Assembly (NCBI RefSeq): GCF_024679095.1 | Contig: NW_026111762.1 | Location: 297,378 to 361,377, forward strand | Reading direction: 5' to 3' | DNA length: 64,000 nt | DNA from: Eriocheir sinensis | Lineage: Eukaryota > Arthropoda > Malacostraca > Decapoda > Varunidae | In this document: positions 56,843 through 64,000 of the stretch, in pieces | Layout: each line of letters starts with the position of its first letter | Position numbering within the stretch: position 1 is the first letter of the stretch | Notes under the pieces: model-generated | Told to the model about the DNA's origin: nothing | Databases searched by the model: none | What the model saw: only the letters and a program-made list of their open reading frames with translations | Made by a program: the position numbers and the translations under genes

Positions 56843-57369
56843 TGTTAGCCTTTTTGTTAGCTGTTTTTTTGTGTTTTTGATTAAGGCGCGAACTGTTATC
56901 TCACGTGAGGTCCGGTGTACCGTTGCCTGCTTTCTCCAGTTGATAGAAGTCGTGAGACAACACAATAGCCTTTTAGTTAAGTGATGTGGGTTATGTGTTG
57001 GCCGAGCGGAGCCGTTAAGTTCACTTTGAGTTCACTTAATTTACTCTCTCTCTCTGGTTGATTAAATGGTTGTATTGCTTTTTAAATATATTCACAGAAT
57101 AGTTACAGTATTTTGTGGACGAGTCGTAAGTCGTACGCACACTCCGAGAAGTCCTGTGCCCTCGTCCGCCGCCCGCTCTGATCTGCCGGCTTCTCTTGGT
57201 ACAGGAGCGGCCAGCGGATAGCATGCTTGCTGAATCAGCACCGTTCCCACGGCAAGGAGCACCTCCTAAGCACAACGTAGCGTCTGTGTGTAACGTCCTG
57301 GCGCCACTGGGCCATGGCGATACGACATACATTCACACATTCACATTTTTTTATAATATACACATTACA
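56843..57369 (-). repeat. 5' LTR of the env-bearing element
   Basis: 527 bp, TGTTAGCC...CATTACA on the forward strand. In the element's orientation it begins TGTAATGTGTATATTATAAA, with a TATA-like stretch very near the 5' edge and another (TATATTTAAAA) farther in. Either could be promoter-associated. Confidence 0.95.
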
Positions 57370-57589
57370 ATATTTTTTTCTTGAAAGGATGATTAGTATG
57401 CATGCCTAAAGTATTTGTCCTCCGTTATTATTATGAGACAAAACCGGTAGAGAGGGAGGTGTGGCAGCACTATACACTGCCTTTTCTGCAGCCTAAAAAC
57501 ACTCAAGAACCCAGAGAAAATGAAAGTGAAAGATGTGAAAGAGAAAGAGAAAGAGGATACGGGGATTGCATCCCCCTATCTTTCCCTAT

Positions 57590-59090
57590 CTTTCGCCTCT
57601 GCCTGTCAACATTTACCTTTCCTTCCTGCTGGAAGTATGCCTTCATACAGCCTGTGCCTAAGAAGGGTGACCGTTCCAATCCCTCAAACTATCATCCTAT
57701 AGCTTTGCTTTCTTGTCTCTAAAGCTTTTGAATCTATCCTTAACCGGAAGTTTCAAAAGCACCTTTCCACTTCTGACTTTCTATCAGATCGCCAGTATGG
57801 GTTCCGCAAGGGGCATCCTTGCCTTCCTAACTGATTCTTGGTCATCCTCTCTTAGCCGTTTCGGTGAAACCTTTGCTATTGCGCTGGACATATCAAAAGC
57901 CTTTGATAGGGTCTGGCACAAATCTTTGCTTTACAAACTACCCTCCTAGGGTTTCTATCCTTCTCTCTGTACCTTTATCTCCAGTTCCCTCTCTGACCGG
58001 TCTATTTCCGCTGTGGTAGACGGTCACTGTTCTTCCCCTAATCCTATTAATAGTGGTGTTCCGCAGGGTTCTGTCCTATCTCCCACTCTTTCTGTTGTTC
58101 ATTGATGATCTTCTCTCCAAAACCAACTGTCCTATCCATTCTTACACCGATGACTCTACTCTGCATTATTCAACTTCTTTTAATAGAAGACCCACCCAAC
58201 AGGAAATAAATGATTCCAAGCTGGAGGCGGCAGAACGCTTAGCCTCAGACCTTACTATTACTTCCGATTAGGGCAAAAAGAACTTGGTGTCTTTCAATGC
58301 CTCAAAAACACATTTTCTCCACCTATCCACTCGGCACAATCTTCCAAACAACTATCCCCTATTCTTTGACAACACTCAGCTGGCAGCTTCTTCAACACTA
58401 AACATCCTCGGTCTATGCTTATCTCAAAATCTCAACTGGAAACTTCATATATCTTCTCTTACTAAATCAGCTTCCTCGAGGCTGGGCGTTCTGTACCGTC
58501 TCCGCCAGTTCTTCTCCCCCGCACAGTTGCTATTCATTTACAGGGGCTTTGTCTGCCCTCGTATGGAGTATGCATCTCACACAGCTCTCTTGGACAGAGT
58601 GAAGTCTAAGGCTCTTCGTCTCATCAGCTCTCCTCCTCTTACTAATAGTCTTCTACATCTTAAATTTCACCACCATGTTGCCTCTCTTTCTATCTTCTAT
58701 CGATATTTTCATGCTGACTGCTCTTCCGAACTTGCTAACTGCATGCCTCCCCCCCTCCCCCCCCCTCCCGCAGCCTCGCCACACACGACTTTCTACTCAA
58801 GCACATCCCTTTACTGTCCAAATCCCTTACGCAAGAGTTAACCAGCATCTTCACTCTTTCATCCCTCACGCTGGTAAACTCTGGGACAATCTTCCTTCAT
58901 CTGTATTTCCTCTTGCCTACGACTTGAACTCTTTCAAGACGAGAGTATCAGGACATCTCTCCTCCCGAAATTGACCTATCTTTCGGCCACTCCTCTAACT
59001 CTTTAGGAGCAGTGAGTATCAGGCTTTTTTTAACATGTTAACTTTTTTTAATGCCCTTGAACTGACTCCTCTGCTGTAAAAAAAAGTGAA
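57590..59090 (+). pseudogene. LINE family A, longest copy (RT to 3' end)
   Basis: Blocks in order: FIQPVPKKGDRSNPSNYHPI, SDRQYGFRKGHPC, ALDISKAFDRVWHKSLLYKL, GVPQGSVL in a shifted frame, LFLLFIDDLL, YTDDSTLHYSTSFN (YTDD in place of YADD), KNLVSFNASKTHFLHLSTRH, TLNILGLCLSQNLNWKLHIS, GVLYRLRQFFSPAQLLFIYR, FYRYFHADCSSELANCMPPP and the SVFPLAYDLNSF tail. Frame changes near 57715, 57830, 57945, 58060, 58270 and 58760 and an in-frame TAG at 58269 make it dead. The tail ends at the A-rich 59078-59085. It lies in an intron of the putative Myb/SANT gene. Confidence 0.85.
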
Positions 59091-59133
59091 GCAAATGATC
59101 GAGAAACAGGGAAATGAACCTGGTTTTAACTGC

Positions 59134-59134
59134 T

Positions 59135-59166
<32 letters not shown>

Positions 59167-59370
59167 CCATGACTGGTAAATTCTGGAACAGCCTTCCCTT
59201 CCTCTGTATTTCCTCCTACCTACCACAAACTCTTTCAAGAGGGGAGTATCACACCTCTCCATCCACAGTTGACTCTTTTTTTGGCTACATTGTTCTGGTT
59301 CATTTATAGGAGCAACGCCTACGTTTTTTTTTCACTCTACTTTAAAGAAAAATAAATGTTAAAAACCTCA
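59134..59370 (+). mobile_element. LINE family A tail copy preceded by (TAG)n
   Basis: (TAG)n at 59134-59166 is followed by the family-A tail (TTCTGGAACAGCCTTCC, CTCTTTCAAGAGGGGAGTAT, AGGAGCAACGCC) ending near an A-rich 59345-59355. It is a second 5'-truncated insertion directly after the long copy. Confidence 0.75.
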
Positions 59371-59428
59371 GTGAAAATAGTTTAGCAACCTATTAGACAT
59401 GCCATTACAAATCCAAATTCAGTTTCAG

Positions 59429-59629
59429 AAAAAAACTTCACCATGGATCAGTGTTGCAACAAGTGGAAGAATCTCCTGCGTTCATACAAGAAGTTCACAG
59501 ACAATGCAAAAACATCAGGAGCTGCAGCAATCCGGAAACCAGCCTATTTTGATGAAATTCAAGAAGTTGTGCAAGGGAACCTAGCCATGAATATAAGATG
59601 TCCCTTTGATTCTGGACGTCCTAGCGCAA
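59429..59629 (+). CDS. Myb/SANT-like exon (C-terminal helices)
   Basis: After AGTTTCAG, the frame with an ATG at 59443 reads MDQCCNKWKNLLRSYKKFTD, then NAKTSGAAAIRKPAYFDEI and QEVVQGNLAMNIRC. C-NKWKNL-RSYK and FDEI are the second half of the trihelix/Myb-SANT domain whose first half is at 44414-44580. A possible donor GTAACA follows at 59630. The acceptor phase differs by one base from the donor at 44580. An indel in the A-run at 59429-59435, or an unrelated gene, would explain this. Confidence 0.5.
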
Positions 59630-59779
59630 GTAACAACGAAGTTTTCTGTTAAACCAACTTTTAATAAGAGATGTACGTCATTTAGTCCTCTTAATTAAAT
59701 ATAAGTACAAAAGACATAGTAGTGAGTTATTATCGTTATGTAATCGATAATAAATACTTCAAATTATATGGCCACATGC

Positions 59780-60660
59780 CAATGTTTATTCATCATCATC
59801 TCATCGACACCTGCTCCTACGAGCTCCCACCCCTCCTTGCCTGTTCAAAGTTTCTCGCGGATCTTTCCCCCCTTCTCCCTAACGTACTCCTGTACTCTAT
59901 CTCTTCATTTCACTGGAGGTCGTCCTCTAACATTCCCTTCCTCTATCTCACTCACATACGCCCTCCTGGTCAGCTTACTCTCCTCCATTCGCTCCATGTG
60001 ACCAAACTACTTAAAAGTCAGTCGCTTCACTTCTTCCACCACTCCACACTTCTTCCCTTCACCACCGTGACACATTCCAAAGCGCGCATACACACTTTCA
60101 TTACTCATTCCATCCATTCTACTCACACCACAAGCACTCCTCAAATAACTCATTTCCACTGCCTGCACTCTAGACCTCTGGGGCCGGTTTCATCAAAGGT
60201 CCCAAGTCCTTGGAAGTGTGCTCAAGGAGTCCTAAGCATGATTTAGAATACTTGAGCACAATTACAAGGACTTGGGACCTTTGATGAAACTGCATGCTTG
60301 GAACTCCTTGAGCACACTTCCAAGGACTTGGGACCTTTAATGAAACCAGCCCCTGACTTTCATTTCAGGCCTATGTATCGCTTGCATATGCGAGGGTTAG
60401 TACTATTATTGTATTTCTCAAATCCCTCTTTACCTCCATGCTCACACTTCTGCCATTCATGATTCATCCCAAAGACCCTACCACCCTTCTTCATTGCAAT
60501 GCCCTTTCTCTTGTATCTCCCTTCGTACCACCATGCTTACACATAACTGATCCAAGGTACTTAAACTCATTAACCTCCTCCATTTCTTCGCCTCAAAATT
60601 ATTTTGAATTCTTTTTCACATTCAATTCCCACCTAAGCTCACAAACCATCACTTTACTTA
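59780..60660 (-). mobile_element. RTE/Craf-like LINE C-terminal fragment
   Basis: The reverse strand reads MEEVNEFKYLGSVMCKHGG, VEMSYLRSACGVSRMDGMSN, ESVYARFGMCHGGEGKKCGV, VEEVKRLTFK, FGHMERMEESKLTRRAYVSE and GNVRGRPPVK. These blocks are typical of the post-RT region of a widespread LINE group. Several stops are present. A foldback element is inserted at 60180-60353 between the NES and VQAVEMSY blocks. Confidence 0.7.
60180..60353. mobile_element. Foldback element inserted in a LINE
   Basis: Left arm 60180-60230 (GGGGCCGGTTTCATCAAAGG, then TCCTTGGAAGTGTGCTCAAG). Right arm 60303-60353 is its inverse. A third, central copy of the arm (60258-60292) lies between them. LINE coding blocks on either side are contiguous around it, so it is a discrete insertion. 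Flanking duplication is at most a few bases. Confidence 0.75.
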
Positions 60661-60880
60661 ATTAATGGATGTCTATGTGCAACCATGATTTATTAGTACT
60701 TGCCTTTGGGTCCCAAGGCATTGTTCAATCCCTTCATGACATCTTCCTGCAGGAGGCCATTAAAACATAAGGTGGGTGATGACCAACAAATATTGAGCTA
60801 AGTTCTGCAGTTAAATTTGGCAGACCTTCAAAAGTTTAGATAAAATGATTATTAAAGACAGTGATACATATCTTTTGCAG

Positions 60881-61303
60881 ATTTCCCAAGAAAAAGAAAT
60901 TCAAGACGCCAGGGCATTTCATCCGGGTGTTGCTAGCACCTCCCAAGACCAGCCACCACAGGAGTCTGCTAGCCACCCTGATGATAGTTCTCTCAATGAG
61001 CCATCAGATGGACCAGATGACCCTGTTAGAGGACCTGGAGCCATAGGGGAACCAAGTAATACTAGCCGCAGAGGACGCAGAGATGCCAGGAGACTGACCC
61101 AATCATCCCACCATGCCCAAATGCAGTCTCTCCTGAAGGCTAGTATTGAGATATCAAGAGAAAACTACAGAAAATGAAAGTAGATGGAGAGAAAAAGGAA
61201 CAATTTAGAGAGCTTTTATTAAAGGAACTTATTCGCCATCATCGTGCGATTGAGCGGAGTTTAAAAAATCATGAAATAAAAATCAAAGAAAAAGAAATTT
61301 GAC
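60881..61303 (+). CDS. Candidate C-terminal exon of the Myb/SANT-like gene
   Basis: Acceptor TCTTTTGCAG before 60881. The longest frame reads ISQEKEIQDARAFHPGVAST, an acidic/proline-rich stretch (ASHPDDSSLNEPSDGPDDPV), RRGRRDARRLTQSSHHAQM and LLKASIEISRENYRK. After a one-base change at ~61175 it continues with KKEQFRELLLKELIRHHRAI, a coiled-coil-like tail ending at TGA 61303. A linker plus C-terminal helix is the usual architecture after such Myb/SANT domains. The phase to 59629 does not join in the favoured frame, so membership is an inference. Confidence 0.4.
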
Positions 61304-61323
61304 ACAAGTATTGATGACAGTGA

Positions 61324-61402
61324 TTAACCCTTTCCATAGCTGACGCCGATGTCGGCATCATGAAGCGCCCGTGGCATATACGGAGACGCCGACGTTGGCG
61401 TC
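61324..61402. repeat. TTAACCC motif with two related short palindromes
   Basis: TTAACCCTTTCC at 61324 is followed by GACGCCGATGTCGGCATC (61342-61359) and GACGCCGACGTTGGCGTC (61385-61402). Each is self-complementary with one mismatched pair. It could be the left end of a piggyBac-like or other TTAA element. No right end is found. Confidence 0.45.
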
Positions 61403-62082
61403 ATAATTATATTTTGTTTTAGTTGTTGCCGAGTGATCCCATATTTTTTTCTGGCTCTACCTAGAGACTTCGTGTATGCTATGGTGTCTTATTTGACTTT
61501 CAATATTATTATAGTGTAATAATGTAAGTGTCTCGTGCGCATTTGTACTTGACAGTAACAATCAAATCCAACAGAAAATAACAAAAATAATGAGAAAGAA
61601 ATGATATAGTGTATGTGTGTGGAGTTCCTCTTCCTTTGAGTTGCCAAGTGGCTGGCTAGTGAGTGCATTACTCACCACCCCCTTGGCTCAAGGACGCGGC
61701 CTCCCCTCCCTGCCTCTCCCTTACAATGTCGAATGTCGCTTCTGATTACAAGAAGTTTTCAGCCATAATATCAATATAATCATCATGTATTAAATATAAA
61801 AACATGCAAAATTAAATGGTGCACATAGAGACAAATTATTTGATAATTTTGAGATGTACGCATAAATATACTGAGAAATTTGTATTATTCGTACATGACG
61901 CGTGTCTGCTGAATTTTATTTCCTTATATTAGTTGTGATAAAGAAATAGATTTGTGTAGAAAAGTGGAGGAGAGAGAAGGGAAAGACACAGACGTAAGTA
62001 AGATCATGGAAAATATCCCACTGATTCACCGGCAATACGCACAGATATTACGGAGTAAATGGCCGAAACGCCGTGTGTGTGT
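61403..62082. other. No gene seen
   Basis: AT-rich DNA without supported coding. Confidence 0.4.
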
Positions 62083-62126
<44 letters not shown>

Positions 62127-62173
62127 TCAAGATTGACACCTCAGTGATACGAAGGAAGAGAGAGGAGAGAAGC

Positions 62174-62248
<75 letters not shown>
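62083..62248. repeat. (GA)n, (TC)n and (CA)n microsatellites
   Basis: GA at 62083-62121, TC at 62177-62228 and CA to 62248. The GA and TC blocks form a potential hairpin around 55 bp of unique sequence. Confidence 0.95.
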
Positions 62249-62369
62249 TAAAGGAAGGATGTATAAGGAAGGAAGAAAGAACGAGAACAGAGACAGCGAG
62301 ATGAATATAAGGTAGAGGCAGGGAGGGGGAGACCGGAGCTCCCGCGTCCTTGAGCCGAGGTGGTGGTGA

Positions 62370-63951
62370 GACAATGCACTATATAGCCAGGCACTTGGCA
62401 ACTCGAGGGACCTGCTTGGCGGCGAGCCGATACCGTGGGTGCCCTCGTACAAGTACCTGGGCATGACCATCGACTCACGGCTTTCATTTGTGCCATACAT
62501 CGCCTCTCTCAGTGCGAGGGTGAAGAGCCGCACCAACATCATGCGCGCCCTGGCACGGACGGAGGGCGGTGCGAGCGGCAGGGTGCCGAGGCGATTTTAT
62601 GTCCAGGCGGTGCGCTCCTGTGTGGACTATGGGCCGCCATGCCTCCCCACCGTTAGCCCCGCTGCACTCGAGCCGCTTGAGGTGGCCCAGAACGCGGCAC
62701 TCCGCCACATTCTCGGGGACCCGAGATGGACAAAATGCGTGTGCCTAAGAGCGGAGGCCCGATTGCCCTCCATCTCCACCAGGGTCAACCAACTCTCCAT
62801 CAGCCACCTAGTTAAGCTGCTCCGCCTCAGGGGGTCGGAGTCACTCCGTGACTCCGTGGGGCAGGCCCTCCTACAAGACCCAGACCTTTTCCGACGAAGG
62901 TTGTGGGCGGCGGTAGTAGCTGCTAGGCTAAGGCCACATGCCCTGGCGTGTGCCTCCATCGTGACGCCTGACGCGCCCCACCCGGCCTATGTGTCTCCAC
63001 CGCCTTGGGCTCTACGGTCCTTCACCGCCACCATTAAGCCCCTGCCATCAAAACAGGCCATTCTGTCTGAGGAGAGGCTGGCAAGGAGGCCGCAGCGAGG
63101 TGGAGGAAGTCTCGCACCTTCGGGTAGCTACTTACTACACCGACGGCTCTGTCGACCACCACGCAGGGGCCGTCGGTGCAGCGTTTGTCACGGCGGGGCA
63201 CATAGAGCTCATTTGACTGTCGGATGGCTCATCATCGACGCAGGCGGAGCTTGTTGCCATCAGCTGGGCCCTGAAACACGCTGAGGAGGAGGGCGTGGGG
63301 GCTGTCGTCCTCCACTGCGATTCGGTGCCGGCCATTCAGTCCCTCCTCGCCGAACCCGCTACCGACATCTCCCTCCTTACCAGCATCCACGCCCGGATGC
63401 AAGGAATGCAGAGGGAGGGGCGGGTAATTCATTTCAACTGGGTGCCCAGCCATGCCGGCGTTCCAGGGAACGAGGCTGCGGACCGGGCTGCTGCGGAGGC
63501 CACACTGCTCCCTGTGGTTAAGCACAGGCTACCACCCAGCGGCTCACAAGTAAAACGGGGCGCAGCTAAGCACGCCTCAGCCGAGAGCAGGAGGGAGCTC
63601 GAGGAGGCAGTGGCGGCGGGCTCGCCATCAGCGCATTGGTATTCCACAACCACTGACTTCGGTCAACGCGAAATACCGCTCCCCCTCCCACGAAGGGCGG
63701 AAACCAGCCTCCGCCGCCTGCGTCTTGGCTATAAGTGTGCTTCTACGCTGAATCCCGATGATCCAGTCCCTGTCGAATGCTCGCACTGTGGGGAGGCAGT
63801 TCTCCAACCACTCCTCCACTACCTCCTCGAGTGTGAGGGCACTCAGCAATTAATTACCAACCCGGAGGGGCTGCCGGCCCCTAGCCTTCTCGGGTACCTC
63901 AGTGACGCCCAGCTGCTGCGGCTCGTGGAGAAGTGTGCCCCGCCCCGATAG
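62370..63951 (+). pseudogene. Jockey-type LINE: RT end, RNase H, zinc knuckle
   Basis: Open from 62370 with LLGGEPIPWVPSYKYLGM then TIDSRLSFVPYIA, the end of the RT domain, followed by a connection domain (ALRHILGDPRWTKCVCLRAE). A frame change near 63090 leads to RNase H: ATYYTDGSVDHHAGAVGAA, HCDSVPAIQSL and VIHFNWVPSHAGVPGNEAAD, with TGA at 63214-63216 after HIELI. The C-terminus has LRLGYKCASTLN, CSHCGEAV and LHYLLECEG (a C-x2-C / H-x4-C knuckle), stop at 63949-63951. The 5' part is missing. One shift and one stop suggest a fairly young copy. Base composition is distinctly GC-rich compared with the neighbouring DNA. Confidence 0.88.
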
Positions 63952-64000
63952 AGAACCTTATGTTCACCGCTTGCAGCTACAGGCCGTCTCTCGAGACCAA

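Larger units (their letters stand above)
44633..57369 (-). mobile_element. Complete Ty3/Gypsy-type LTR element with env (errantivirus-like)
   Basis: A 12.7-kb reverse-strand element with TG...CA LTRs at both ends and the 4-bp duplication ATAT at 44629-44632 and 57370-57373. The order from its 5' end is LTR, leader, gag, pro, RT, RNase H, integrase, env, LTR. The env makes it an endogenous-retrovirus-like errantivirus relative. Subtracting the two inserts (3223 bp and ~379 bp), the element is about 9.1 kb. All three genes contain frame breaks. It sits in an intron of the putative C2H2-Myb/SANT gene, in antisense orientation. Confidence 0.92.

Overview
The window looks like repeat-dominated nuclear DNA from an arthropod, most likely a decapod crustacean. 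The basis is the mix of long (AT)n and (TC)n microsatellites, jockey/CR1/RTE-type LINEs, tRNA-derived SINEs ending in oligo(A), many TIR DNA transposons, and no compact operon-like coding. The taxon is inferred from the style of the repeats and is not proven. I see no rRNA gene, no free-standing tRNA gene and no intact single-copy host gene. Nearly every convincing open frame belongs to a mobile element, and most are broken by frameshifts, stops or later insertions.

Layout. 0-3 kb: LINE 3' ends, an AT array, two weak candidate exons and a reverse-strand jockey endonuclease. 3-6 kb: a Ginger/GIN1-like integrase, a duplicated short exon and a Ulp1/C48-like protease fragment cut by a Harbinger-like end. 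7-11.3 kb: a PHD finger, a HARBI1-type transposase exon and a nest of inverted repeats. 11.7-15.4 kb: a SINE and a FLYWCH/MULE-type transposase gene split by LINE pieces. 15.4-18.1 kb: three clusters of a C-rich minisatellite. 18.4-26.3 kb: a Myb/SANT-like gene, LINE ends, hAT remnants, a small Harbinger element with MADF and transposase remnants, and SINEs. 28.7-33.4 kb: a broken gene of an uncharacterised multi-copy family followed by two LINEs. 33.6-36.2 kb: a piggyBac-like element abutting a composite TTA-flanked inverted-repeat element. 37.5-41.5 kb: a complete ZMYM-type hAT transposon with 15-bp TIRs and a perfect 8-bp target duplication.

43-61.3 kb: exons of a putative C2H2 plus Myb/SANT gene appear to be spread over 18 kb. 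The introns between them would hold a 12.7-kb reverse-strand LTR element (gag, pol and a baculovirus-F-like env, with near-identical LTRs and an ATAT duplication), two forward LINE copies, a reverse RTE-like LINE and a foldback element. The LTR element itself carries a tRNA-derived SINE in its RNase H/integrase region and, in its reverse transcriptase, a 3.2-kb IS630/Tc1/mariner-type transposon. That transposon has ~440-bp TIRs and a transposase with an unusually long second-D-to-E spacing (83 residues). 62.4-64 kb: the RNase H end of a jockey LINE running off the window.

How parts work together. The LINEs supply reverse transcriptase, and SINEs with oligo(A) tails presumably borrowed it. The autonomous DNA elements (hAT, IS630-type, Harbinger, piggyBac, MULE, Ginger) have short TIR derivatives nearby. 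Insertion order can be read in several places: host intron, then LTR element, then IS630-type element and SINE; and TTA-flanked element, then piggyBac-like element at the TTAA formed on its edge.
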